Of a DNA stretch of 16,908 bases, positions 1 through 7,110 are shown piece after piece. The DNA is from CAYOLL01 sp964404765 [NCBI: uncultured Gemmatimonadota bacterium]. GTDB taxonomy: Bacteria > 4572-55. Under the pieces are notes generated by a model. It was not told the DNA's origin. It was given only the letters and a program-made list of their open reading frames with translations, and made no database searches. How positions within the stretch are numbered: the stretch's first letter is position 1; every line of letters starts with the position of its first letter. The translations under genes were made by a program, and so were the position numbers. The stretch covers positions 7,394-24,301 of the forward strand of contig CAYOLL010000087.1 of assembly GCA_964404765.1 (NCBI GenBank), read 5' to 3'.

Positions 1-76
1 CCGAACAAAAGGCTGTCAGTGCCGAACAAAAGGCTGTCAGTGCCGAACAAAAGGCTGTCAGTGCCGAACAAAAGGC
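1..76 (+). repeat. 21-bp in-frame tandem repeat, 3.6 exact copies
   Basis: The unit CCGAACAAAAGGCTGTCAGTG is repeated exactly at 1-21, 22-42 and 43-63, and a fourth copy matches to base 76 before diverging. Each unit encodes one heptad (EQKAVSA). Identity at the nucleotide level, including third codon positions, points to recent expansion by slippage or unequal recombination. The array reaches the window edge, so its true copy number is unknown. Confidence 0.95.
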
Positions 77-230
77 GGCGGATGCTGAAGAAAAGCGTAT
101 AGCACAATCACGGCAAATGATTCAGCAACTACAAGCCCGCGGCTATGACACTGCGACGATAGCTGATATTACCGGCCTGGCAGTGGCTGAAGTGGAAGCG
201 TCTCTTGTCAATAGATTGGTCCAATCTTAA
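1..230 (+). CDS. C-terminal fragment of coiled-coil protein, probable Rpn/PD-(D/E)XK transposase-family nuclease
   Basis: An open frame runs in from the left edge (first full codon at 3) and ends at TAA 228-230, giving about 75 residues. It opens with near-identical heptads EQKAVSA, a charged coiled coil, then reads through QSRQMIQQLQARGYDTATIA and DITGLAVAEVEASL to the stop. A heptad coil followed by a short 'LLxxGxxxxxIAxITGLxxxEV' helix-turn-helix-like tail is the usual ending of Rpn (recombination-promoting nuclease/putative transposase) proteins. That family resemblance is from memory. The nuclease domain would lie upstream of the window and is not visible, so the assignment rests on the tail alone. 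Other coiled-coil proteins with such a tail, such as Uma2-like nucleases, remain possible. Confidence 0.55.
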   Translation, partial: EQKAVSAEQKAVSAEQKAVSAEQKAADAEEKRIAQSRQMIQQLQARGYDTATIADITGLAVAEVEASLVNRLVQS

Positions 231-281
231 GAATGCTGGAATCTGACCTGTCGTCTAAGTAAAGATCAACCCAGTTACTTG

Positions 282-310
282 TTGCATAAGTTAAAAAATG
301 ATACTAAATT
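282..310 (+). promoter_or_regulatory. Candidate sigma70-type promoter for the helicase
   Basis: TTGCAT (282-287) is followed after 17 bases by TAAATT (305-310), four matches to each consensus box. It lies about 50 bases upstream of the helicase start. A small inverted repeat TTCAA-GTCG-TTGAA (309-322) sits just downstream. The call is pattern only. The remaining bases between 231 and 362 show nothing else. Confidence 0.35.
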
Positions 311-362
311 CAAGTCGTTGAATTGGGTACAAGAAAAGTAAAGTAAGAATTAGGAGTAAAAA

Positions 363-1928
363 TTGAAATTTACGGATTTAAAACTGCGCGAAAACGTGCA
401 AAAAGGTATTGACGGTGCAGGCTTTATTGACTGCACTTCCGTTCAGGAAAAAACATTTATTCACACCCTCAACGGCAAAGATGTCAGTGTGCAATCGCAA
501 ACCGGCACAGGTAAAACCGCGGCATTTTTAATCTCGATTTTCGAGCGGCTGCTGGAAATTGATCCGGATCACACCCGCAAAGCGCTGGTCATTGCCCCAA
601 CGCGTGAGCTGGCCATTCAAATCGACCAAGAAGCGCATTTGCTCGCCCGGGCGCTGCCCTTTAAAATCGGTTGCATCTATGGCGGCGTGGGCTATCAAAG
701 CCAGGAACGGCTGCTCAGCCACGGCGCGGAGGTCATTATCGGCACTCCGGGCCGATTGCTGGATTTGAATCATCAGCATAAACTGGACTTTGGAAATTAT
801 TCGATTCTGGTGATTGACGAGGCCGACCGACTTTTTGACATGGGTTTTTGGCCGGATTTACGGCGCATTTTGGACAAGATGCCGCCACGTCCACATCGGC
901 AAACCATGCTTTTTAGCGCCACGCTGACCCAGGAATGCCGCCGTTTAGCCGCCGACTATATGAATCATCCGGTAGAAATCGAAATCGACCCTGAGCAGGT
1001 GACCGTTGATAAAATCGCGCAAGAGCTCTATCATGTCGGCTCCAACGAGAAAATGCGGCTGCTGTTGGGTATCTTGCGAAAGGAAAAGCCGGCGAATGCG
1101 CTCATCTTTGCCAATATGAAACATGTCACGCGTAACATTGCCAAGCGCTTGCAGCATAACGGCTTTCAGGCCCAGTATATTATGGGGGACATGCCACAGA
1201 GCAAGCGCAATCGCACTTTGGAAGATTTCAAATCCGGACAAGTGCCGATTTTGGTGGCAACCGATGTCGCCGCGCGCGGGCTGCATGTGGACGATCTGGA
1301 AATGGTGATTAACTACGATTTGCCGGAGCAGGCCGAAAGTTATATCCATCGCATCGGGCGGACAGCACGGGCCGGTAAATCCGGCAAAGCCATTGCCCTG
1401 GCCTGCGAGCGTTATGTCTACAGCCTGGAGCCGATTGAAGCGATGATTGGTATGAAAATTCCGGTGGTGCCGATGGATGACAGCCTGTTGGCCTCCGATA
1501 CGAGCGCCGGCCTCGATTTCCGCAAGGAAGGGCGCGAACCGCAACGCCGTGGTGGCGATAGAGATCGCGGACGCCGTTCATCTGCGCCAAAGCCGCATCT
1601 GCACCAACAGCGCAGACCGCGTCCATTAGTGCTCGACAAAAAAGAGCAGTCCCAGCCAAAACCGGCTGCCGAAGACTTGAGCGCGCAACGTCCGCCAATG
1701 ACCCAGGCGCCAGGGCCGGCAAATGGTGCCGCACCCGGCGATCAACCCAAAAAGAAGCGTCGTCGCCGTCGTCGCGGACCAAAACCGGACGCCGCAAATG
1801 CGCCACATGTCGCCCCGCTTTCGCCGACCCCGCATCCGACGGAAGAAAAGCCGGGAGTAAAACCGTTGGAGCAATCGCCGTCATTGTTTAAAAAAATCGT
1901 CAATTTTTTTGGAAAAACGAGCAAATAG
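363..1928 (+). CDS. rhlB: DEAD-box ATP-dependent RNA helicase, RhlB-like
   Basis: This 521-residue protein unwinds RNA using ATP; in Proteobacteria RhlB works with the RNA degradosome. All DEAD-box motifs are present: TSVQ Q-motif (~25-28), SQTGTGKT (45-52), PTRELA (79-84), TPGR (128-131), DEAD (152-155), SAT (185-187), LIFAN (247-251), ATDVAARGLH (299-308) and YIHRIGRTARAG (327-338). The stretch LACERYVYSLEPIEAMIG just after the core matches the RhlB subgroup better than RhlE or DeaD. About 140 residues follow as a low-complexity Pro/Arg/Lys tail with a run of basic residues near 461-472, likely for RNA binding. The start is TTG at 363, chosen because AGGAG (352-356) sits 6 bases upstream and the Q-motif Phe is at residue 3. 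purF begins 2 bases after the stop, so the two are probably co-transcribed. Confidence 0.93.
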   Translation: MKFTDLKLRENVQKGIDGAGFIDCTSVQEKTFIHTLNGKDVSVQSQTGTGKTAAFLISIFERLLEIDPDHTRKALVIAPTRELAIQIDQEAHLLARALPFKIGCIYGGVGYQSQERLLSHGAEVIIGTPGRLLDLNHQHKLDFGNYSILVIDEADRLFDMGFWPDLRRILDKMPPRPHRQTMLFSATLTQECRRLAADYMNHPVEIEIDPEQVTVDKIAQELYHVGSNEKMRLLLGILRKEKPANALIFANMKHVTRNIAKRLQHNGFQAQYIMGDMPQSKRNRTLEDFKSGQVPILVATDVAARGLHVDDLEMVINYDLPEQAESYIHRIGRTARAGKSGKAIALACERYVYSLEPIEAMIGMKIPVVPMDDSLLASDTSAGLDFRKEGREPQRRGGDRDRGRRSSAPKPHLHQQRRPRPLVLDKKEQSQPKPAAEDLSAQRPPMTQAPGPANGAAPGDQPKKKRRRRRRGPKPDAANAPHVAPLSPTPHPTEEKPGVKPLEQSPSLFKKIVNFFGKTSK

Positions 1929-1930
1929 TT

Positions 1931-3304
1931 ATGAGCATGCGCGATCAATGCGGCATTTTTGGTATCTACGGTCATCCCCAGGCAGCACAAATCACCTATT
2001 TTGGCCTGTATGCCTTGCAGCACCGGGGGCAGGAAAGCAGCGGCATTGTTACCTCCGACGGGCAACGGCTGCTTCGTCATGTGGGTATGGGTCTTGTAGC
2101 CGATGTGTTCAAACCAGATACGTTTACCAAACTGCCGGGTCATATCGCTATCGGGCACAATCGCTACTCGACCACCGGCAGCAGCCATATCACCAACGCC
2201 CAGCCGTTTTTGGTGGATTACAAAAACGGGCCGTTGGCGCTGGGTCATAACGGCAATCTGGTCAATGCCTTAGAGCTGCGGCGGCAGATGGAGGCAACCG
2301 GCTCTATTTTTCAATCCACCAGCGATACCGAAATCATTCCGCATCTGATTGCGCGGGCTTCGTCAGCCGTTGAAAATGACGCCTATATCGAGGCATTTCG
2401 ACAGATCCGCGGCGCTTTCTCGTTGCTTATGCTGACGCCAAAAAAGCTGATTGCCGTGCGCGATCCCGCCGGTTTTCGGCCACTCAGCCTGGGAAAATTG
2501 GAGAAATCTTTCGTGATCGCCTCCGAAAGCTGCGCCTTCGATCTGGTTGGCGCGACGTACATTCGTTCGCTGGCAGCCGGCGAAATGCTGGTGATTGACG
2601 AAAATGGCTCCAAAAGCTATTTCCCATTTGATAAAGTGCGGCTGTCACAATGCGTTTTTGAATACGTGTATTTTTCGCGCCCGGACAGCAAAGTCTTTGG
2701 CGAAAATGCCGACCGGGTGCGCCGACAAATGGGCCGTCATTTGGCCGAAGAGCATCCGGCGCAGGCGGACATCGTCATTTCGGTACCGGATTCCAGCAAT
2801 ACGGCCGCTCTCGGCTATGCCGAAGCATCCAAAATCCCGTTTGAAATCGGCTTGATTCGTAACCATTACATTGGCCGAACCTTCATCTATCCATCGCAGG
2901 AAATTCGCGATTTGGGCGTGCGGATTAAGTTCAACCCTGTCGCCGGTGTGCTGAAAAAAAAGCGGGTCGTGGTCGTTGATGATTCTATTGTGCGTGGCAC
3001 GACCTGCAAAAAATTAGTCAAAATGATCCGGACGGCCGGCGCGACAGAAATTCACTTGCGCATCAGTTCGTCACCGGTGCGCTGGCCCTGCTACTACGGC
3101 ATTGATATGCCGACCCGCGAAGAACTCATTGCCGCCAACATGAACCTTGCCGAGATGACGAAATATCTGGAAGTGGATTCCCTGGGCTATCTGTCCATTG
3201 ACGGCATGTTGCGGGCGACTTTTACCGAGCAGCCGGCCGAGCATTTTTGCAAAGCCTGTTTTGACGGGGAATATCCGGTGACCGTGCCGGGAATGAAGAA
3301 GTAG
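1931..3304 (+). CDS. purF: Amidophosphoribosyltransferase (glutamine PRPP amidotransferase)
   Basis: This 457-residue enzyme catalyses the first committed step of purine synthesis, PRPP plus glutamine to 5-phosphoribosylamine, in the cytoplasm. The N-terminal Ntn-hydrolase domain begins MSMRDQ-CGIFGIYGH, so a six-residue propeptide must be removed to expose the nucleophile Cys7. The phosphoribosyltransferase domain carries the PRPP loop VVVVDDSIVRGTT (346-358). Cysteines at 241, 387, 440 and 443 (the last two as CKAC) fit the four ligands of the [4Fe-4S] cluster of the B. subtilis-type enzyme. The protein is therefore of the clustered, processed class, unlike E. coli PurF. Length is slightly short of the usual 470-500. 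ATG 1931 has only a weak GGA upstream (1911-1913), so translation may be coupled to the helicase stop 2 bases before; ATG 1937 is an alternative start. No other pur gene is in the window. Confidence 0.97.
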   Translation: MSMRDQCGIFGIYGHPQAAQITYFGLYALQHRGQESSGIVTSDGQRLLRHVGMGLVADVFKPDTFTKLPGHIAIGHNRYSTTGSSHITNAQPFLVDYKNGPLALGHNGNLVNALELRRQMEATGSIFQSTSDTEIIPHLIARASSAVENDAYIEAFRQIRGAFSLLMLTPKKLIAVRDPAGFRPLSLGKLEKSFVIASESCAFDLVGATYIRSLAAGEMLVIDENGSKSYFPFDKVRLSQCVFEYVYFSRPDSKVFGENADRVRRQMGRHLAEEHPAQADIVISVPDSSNTAALGYAEASKIPFEIGLIRNHYIGRTFIYPSQEIRDLGVRIKFNPVAGVLKKKRVVVVDDSIVRGTTCKKLVKMIRTAGATEIHLRISSSPVRWPCYYGIDMPTREELIAANMNLAEMTKYLEVDSLGYLSIDGMLRATFTEQPAEHFCKACFDGEYPVTVPGMKK

Positions 3305-3386
3305 CCGGCTCAAAGCCACAAATAACTATATCCCAAAACCCGATCGAGTTCAGACCGACATAAGTCCCTTACTGGACCTAAACCTC

Positions 3387-3401
3387 TTTCCTGAAAGGAA
3401 A
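3387..3401 (+). promoter_or_regulatory. Inverted repeat enclosing the ribosome binding site of the aminotransferase
   Basis: TTTCCT-GAA-AGGAAA forms a perfect 6-bp stem with a three-base loop. The 3' arm contains the Shine-Dalgarno AAAGGA (3394-3399), located 7 bases before the ATG at 3407. In RNA the hairpin would partly hide the ribosome binding site. The structure is short and could be chance. Confidence 0.4.
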
Positions 3402-3406
3402 ACACG

Positions 3407-4687
3407 ATGAAAGAAGAGATTTTGAAAAAACAAAAGGAATTCCTGTTTCCGTGCGTGAGCAATTACTACAAGGAACCGCTGGTCGTTGATCATGCCAAAG
3501 GCTCGTATGTTTTTGATGTGGACGGCAAAAAATATCTTGATTTTTTCGGTGGTATTTTGACGGTCAGTCTTGGTCATTGCAATCCCAAAGTGACGGCCAA
3601 AGTCAAAGAGCAGGTGGATCGGCTGCAACACACATCCACCCTGTATCCGAATGCGCAGATCGTTAATTTGGCCGAGAAAATGGCCGAAATTACGCCGGGC
3701 AAGCTGCAAAAAAGCTTCTTCACCAGTTCCGGCACCGAAGCTGACGAAACCGCCATATTTCTGGCTCAGCATTATACCCAGCGCCAGGAAATTATTGCCC
3801 TGCGCCATTGTTATAGCGGACGTTCGCTGCTGGCCATGAGCTTGACCGCTCACTCTCCATGGCGGCATGGTGGAGCCCAGGTGGCCGGTATTAAGCACGC
3901 GGTCAGCCCCTATTGTTATCGCTGTCCGTTTGGGCTGACGTACCCAAGCTGCGACATCAAATGCGCTCAGGATATTGAAGAGTTGATTTTGACCACGACC
4001 AGCGGCAAAATCGCGGCTTTTATTGCCGAACCGATTCAGGGCGTGGGCGGCTTCATTACCCCGCCGGCCGAGTATTTCAAAGTCGCGGTACCGATCATCA
4101 AAAAGTATGGCGGTGTCTTTATCTGCGACGAAGTGCAGACCGGATTTGGCCGCACGGGTAAGCGTATGTTTGGTATCGAACACTGGGAAGTGGAGCCGGA
4201 CATCATGACTTTTGCCAAAGGCATGGCCAACGGCGCGCCCATCGGCGCGACAATTGCCCGCACGGACATTGCCGACAGCTTTACCGGCCTGACCATTTCC
4301 ACCTTTGGCGGCAACCCTGTTTCCATGGCCGCGGCGTTAGCAACCATCGAGACGATTCAGGAAGAGAATCTGGCCGAAAATGCCTATGTCATGGGGCAGC
4401 ATTTGCGCGAAGGCTTGCTGGATTTGCAAAAGAAATATCCGGTCATCGGCGATGTGCGCGGCATGGGCCTGATGTTGGCGCTGGAATTTGTGGGCGAAGG
4501 CAAGAAGCCGGACGCGCTCTTTGTCGCCCGCTTGTTTGAAGAGACGAAAAAAGACGGCCTGTTGATCGGCAAAGGCGGACTTTATGGCAACGTGGCGCGA
4601 ATTTCGCCCGCGCTGAACATCACCAAAAGCGAGATTGATGATTTTCTGCGCATTATGGACGGCGCGCTGGGTCGTAGTGCACAATAA
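3407..4687 (+). CDS. Class III PLP aminotransferase, alanine-glyoxylate aminotransferase 2-like
   Basis: This 426-residue cytoplasmic enzyme is a fold-type I aminotransferase that moves an amino group using pyridoxal phosphate. Visible landmarks are LDFFGGILTVSLGH (45-57), the phosphate-binding SSGTEA (107-112), DEVQTGFGR with PLP-contact Asp241, the Schiff-base lysine in FAKG (Lys271) and the STFGGNP loop (298-304). Overall wording (GHCNPKV, HTSTLYPN, GDVRGMGLML, RISPALNITKSE) resembles the AGXT2 branch of eukaryotes and bacteria rather than ArgD or GabT. A cysteine group (170, 173, 182, 186; PYCYRCPFG...CDIKC) lies where AGXT2-type proteins also have an insert of cysteines. The likely reaction is alanine with glyoxylate or a similar omega/beta-amino donor; the exact substrate cannot be read from sequence. 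AAAGGA before ATG 3407 supports the start. Confidence 0.9.
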   Translation: MKEEILKKQKEFLFPCVSNYYKEPLVVDHAKGSYVFDVDGKKYLDFFGGILTVSLGHCNPKVTAKVKEQVDRLQHTSTLYPNAQIVNLAEKMAEITPGKLQKSFFTSSGTEADETAIFLAQHYTQRQEIIALRHCYSGRSLLAMSLTAHSPWRHGGAQVAGIKHAVSPYCYRCPFGLTYPSCDIKCAQDIEELILTTTSGKIAAFIAEPIQGVGGFITPPAEYFKVAVPIIKKYGGVFICDEVQTGFGRTGKRMFGIEHWEVEPDIMTFAKGMANGAPIGATIARTDIADSFTGLTISTFGGNPVSMAAALATIETIQEENLAENAYVMGQHLREGLLDLQKKYPVIGDVRGMGLMLALEFVGEGKKPDALFVARLFEETKKDGLLIGKGGLYGNVARISPALNITKSEIDDFLRIMDGALGRSAQ

Positions 4688-4838
4688 CGCTTAGCCGAGC
4701 CATTTATCGTGAGCCGATCATTTGGAAAGGCTCTGAGGAAGCTGTTTATTACCTTCAGACCTTCTGATCCGCGTGAAACTGGAGTGATACTTGTTTGCGG
4801 GCATTGGGCTTTGGGGAATGGACAGCGTAAAAAATAAA

Positions 4839-4873
4839 AAAGCCGTGCCTTCTTTTGGGGAAAGCGCGGCTTT
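4839..4873. terminator. Probable intrinsic terminator, stronger in minus-strand reading
   Basis: AAAGCCGTGC (4839-4848) pairs with GCGCGGCTTT (4864-4873), a 10-bp stem with one G-U pair. On the + strand it is followed by a broken T-rich stretch (GTCGTTTTG) and would end the aminotransferase transcript about 150 bases after its stop. Read on the minus strand the hairpin is followed by a much better U-run (the complement of 4827-4840, AAAAATAAAAAA-like), although no minus-strand gene is evident upstream of it. It may act in both directions. Confidence 0.55.
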
Positions 4874-4905
4874 GTCGTTTTGCTTCTGAGCAGCCGGACG
4901 ACAAA
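4871..4905. other. Second inverted repeat beside the terminator
   Basis: TTTGTCG (4871-4877) and CGACAAA (4899-4905) form an outer 7-bp stem, and TGCT-TCTG-AGCA (4881-4892) forms a small hairpin inside it. It shares bases with the terminator's 3' arm, so the two structures exclude each other. No protein function is implied. The remaining gap up to 4970 shows nothing further that I can support. Confidence 0.5.
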
Positions 4906-4970
4906 AATTGAGGGCTACTTGAATAACGCCATCGTTAAAATATTTAAATGAAAAGTGAGACAATCTCTAT

Positions 4971-6413
4971 ATGCTGGAAACCATTCGCCAATTAGAAACA
5001 ATTTCCCGGCAATTAGAACCAGACCATTCGCAACGAAAACAATGGCTCGATCTAACATTGGCCAACGCCGCCGCTTTTTTGGACGAGTTGCCCACAGCGC
5101 CGGCCTATTATCCAAACCCGGACCTGGCCCGCAGCTTAAACGAATCGCCCATCGGCGAAACCGGGATCAAAATGGAAACGGCTTTGACCTTGTTCGAAAA
5201 CAGCGTCGTCAACCAGGGCCTTAATCCGGCCTCTGCCCGCTACTTAGCCTATATTCCCGGCGGCGGACTTTTCCCCTCGGCGCTGGCCGATTTTTTGGCC
5301 GCGATCAGCAATCGCTATGCCGGGATGTTCTTTGCCTGTCCCGGCGCGGTGCGGATGGAAAACATGGTCTTGCGCTGGATGGCCGACGTGGTTGGTTATC
5401 CGCAGGAGGCCGCGGGTTATCTGGCCTCCGGCGGCAGCATTGCCAATTTGACTGCCGTCATCGCCGCCCGCGATGCGTTTGAAGTTCATGCCGGGCAAGT
5501 GCCGCGCGCCGTCATCTACATGACGCATCAGGCCCATCACTGTCTGCACAAGGCGTTTTGGATGGCCGGCGTCGGGCAGGCGCAAGTTCGCCAAATTGCG
5601 ACAGACGCTGCTTTCCGCCTGGAGCCCGGCGCATTGGAGGCCGCCATCCGGGCCGATCAACAAGCCGGTTTGCGTCCCTGGCTGATCATTGCCTCGGCCG
5701 GCACGACCAATAGCGGCGCGGTCGATCCGCTGGCCGTAATTGCCGAAATCGCCCAAAAATACAAATTGTGGTATCATGTAGACGGCGCGTATGGAGCCTT
5801 GTTTGCCTTATGCCCGGAAGGACAGGCGGTTCTGAACGGTCTTGAACAGTCGGATTCGGTCGTCATGGACCCGCATAAAACGCTTTTTCTGCCGTATGGC
5901 ACGGGGGCTTTGCTGGTCAAAGATCGGCAACGACTGTACAATTCCCATCGCGTTGACGCCGATTATTTGAAGAAGTTTGTCGAGGCCGACGATGAGGTTT
6001 CGCCGGCGGAAGTTTCGCCGGAATTGACCAAACATTTTCGCGGCCTGCGCTTGTGGCTGCCGTTGCAGCTTTTTGGCGTGGCTCCGTTTCGCGCCGCGCT
6101 GTCGGAAAAAATCTATCTGGCGCGCTATTTTTACGAGCGACTGCGGCAACTCCCCGGCTTTGAAGTCGGCCCATACCCGGATTTGTCGGTCGTCACCTAT
6201 CGCTTTATCCCGTCGCGCGGCGATGCGGATGCCTTTAACGAGCGGTTGCTCCAGGCCGTGCAGATGGATGGCCGCGTTTTCATCAGCGGCACCCGTTTAA
6301 ACGGGAAGATGACGTTGCGCTTGGCCGTGTTGTCGTTCCGTACGCATTTGGAAGATATTGATTTGGCGTTGCAGATTTTGAAGGAGAAGGCGGCGGAGTT
6401 GGGCGCGGTTTAA
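4971..6413 (+). CDS. PLP-dependent amino-acid decarboxylase, group II (DDC/glutamate decarboxylase family)
   Basis: This 480-residue enzyme belongs to the pyridoxal-dependent decarboxylases that remove the carboxyl group of aromatic or acidic amino acids to give amines. Seen in order are the substrate-side ISNRYAGMF (112-120), ASGGSIANLTA (152-162, cofactor phosphate), a histidine expected to stack on PLP (THQAHH, His189), SAGTTNSGAVDPL (242-254), the PLP-pyridine Asp271 in HVDGAYG and the Schiff-base Lys303 in MDPHKTLFLPYGTG. The C-terminal ELTKHFRGLRLWLPLQLFGV (351-370) is typical of the family. Length fits. Substrate (aromatic, glutamate or aspartate) cannot be fixed from sequence. ATG 4971 has no clear Shine-Dalgarno; a small GAGA-CAA-TCTC repeat (4957-4967) lies just upstream. 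It follows another PLP enzyme, but the terminator-like structure between them argues against one operon. Confidence 0.93.
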   Translation: MLETIRQLETISRQLEPDHSQRKQWLDLTLANAAAFLDELPTAPAYYPNPDLARSLNESPIGETGIKMETALTLFENSVVNQGLNPASARYLAYIPGGGLFPSALADFLAAISNRYAGMFFACPGAVRMENMVLRWMADVVGYPQEAAGYLASGGSIANLTAVIAARDAFEVHAGQVPRAVIYMTHQAHHCLHKAFWMAGVGQAQVRQIATDAAFRLEPGALEAAIRADQQAGLRPWLIIASAGTTNSGAVDPLAVIAEIAQKYKLWYHVDGAYGALFALCPEGQAVLNGLEQSDSVVMDPHKTLFLPYGTGALLVKDRQRLYNSHRVDADYLKKFVEADDEVSPAEVSPELTKHFRGLRLWLPLQLFGVAPFRAALSEKIYLARYFYERLRQLPGFEVGPYPDLSVVTYRFIPSRGDADAFNERLLQAVQMDGRVFISGTRLNGKMTLRLAVLSFRTHLEDIDLALQILKEKAAELGAV

Positions 6414-6433
6414 GCATATTAACAACTTGGCTC

Positions 6434-6480
6434 GTAACCGTTCAGGCTGCCCACGAAACACGCTAAAGAGGCGAAAAATG
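6434..6480 (+). repeat. Dispersed intergenic repeat copy (CCACGAA family)
   Basis: GTAACCGTTCAGG followed by CCCACGAAACACGC and GAGGCGAAAAATG matches the pattern of the CCACGAA-type copies near 8134, 12958, 13247 and 16749. It lies 20 bases after the decarboxylase stop, in forward orientation. No clear inverted partner is seen before the next gene. Confidence 0.55.
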
Positions 6481-6523
6481 TTTTAAAAGTTTGAAAACGC
6501 TTGATTATCCGGAGGAATAACTT

Positions 6524-7099
6524 ATGATGCGATCTCTTATGATACTTTCACGGACAGTTTTTATCGTTGGATTGTTGCAACACCTCGGCTGCTCGCTTTC
6601 TTATGCACAGGCGGAGCTGATTCTTTTGACGGCAAAGAGCGACTTGTTTCATTTAGCGCTGGATGTAAAAAGGATTGAATTGGATTTCTCTAACGTCAAA
6701 TCGGCGGATATTCCCGGCGATATTATGAGCGCTAAATTGGATCGCCTGGCGGCGTACAAAGACTCGTCTTTTGTAAAAAAGATCATCCGCTATGACGCCG
6801 AACGCGCCGCTAAAAGTCAATTGAAGAATGCGTTCTCCGATGTGTTCAAGATAAATTCTGCGCCCTTTAAAGCTTTGCTAATGAAGTATAAACCGATTTT
6901 TATCGCCAGGACATTTGACGCTCCTTTTGATACGTTGGAAGTGAATCATAAAGGAAGAGTTGTTTCAATGCCTGACATGTCTATCCATTACACACTATAC
7001 TTGAGTGACATAAAAAATACGGATGCTTTTGTAAAAGAAGCGAGCGCGATCCAATATGTGATCTCGTGCTTACAAAATCCACGCAACGTGAACAATTGA
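6524..7099 (+). CDS. Secreted or periplasmic protein of unknown function
   Basis: I do not recognise this 191-residue protein. The first ~30 residues form a signal peptide: Arg4 and Arg10, a hydrophobic core (TVFIVGLLQHLGCSLS) and a cleavage site near SYAQA. A lipobox reading (HLGC) is poor because His occupies the -3 position. The mature part is about 160 residues, Lys/Asp-rich and mixed alpha/beta in appearance, with no cysteine motif except one Cys near the C-terminus and no recognisable catalytic signature. ATG 6524 is preceded by a strong GGAGGA (6511-6516); ATG 6527 is possible. The ROK kinase starts 11 bases after its stop, so the two are probably co-transcribed, though nothing in the protein links it to sugars. 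Third-position AT is higher than in the neighbouring enzymes, which may indicate a lineage-specific gene. Confidence 0.75.
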   Translation: MMRSLMILSRTVFIVGLLQHLGCSLSYAQAELILLTAKSDLFHLALDVKRIELDFSNVKSADIPGDIMSAKLDRLAAYKDSSFVKKIIRYDAERAAKSQLKNAFSDVFKINSAPFKALLMKYKPIFIARTFDAPFDTLEVNHKGRVVSMPDMSIHYTLYLSDIKNTDAFVKEASAIQYVISCLQNPRNVNN

Positions 7100-7110
7100 A
7101 AGGGATAACA

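Noticed and set aside
1-76. Tandem 21-bp units considered as a CRISPR array
   Set aside because: The units are directly adjacent with no spacers and are in frame within a coding region encoding heptads.
945-1884. Long minus-strand open frames opposite the helicase gene
   Set aside because: They mirror the codon pattern of a clear DEAD-box gene, have no ribosome binding sites and encode no recognisable protein.
3350-4183. 277-codon minus-strand open frame opposite the aminotransferase
   Set aside because: It is antisense to conserved PLP-enzyme motifs and its translation has no family character; a shadow of the real gene.
4718-4963. 81-codon minus-strand open frame in the gap between the PLP enzymes
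   Set aside because: It spans the terminator and hairpins, has low-complexity content and no ribosome binding site; better explained as non-coding.
5244-5777. 177-codon minus-strand open frame opposite the decarboxylase
   Set aside because: Antisense shadow of a conserved enzyme with high GC third positions.
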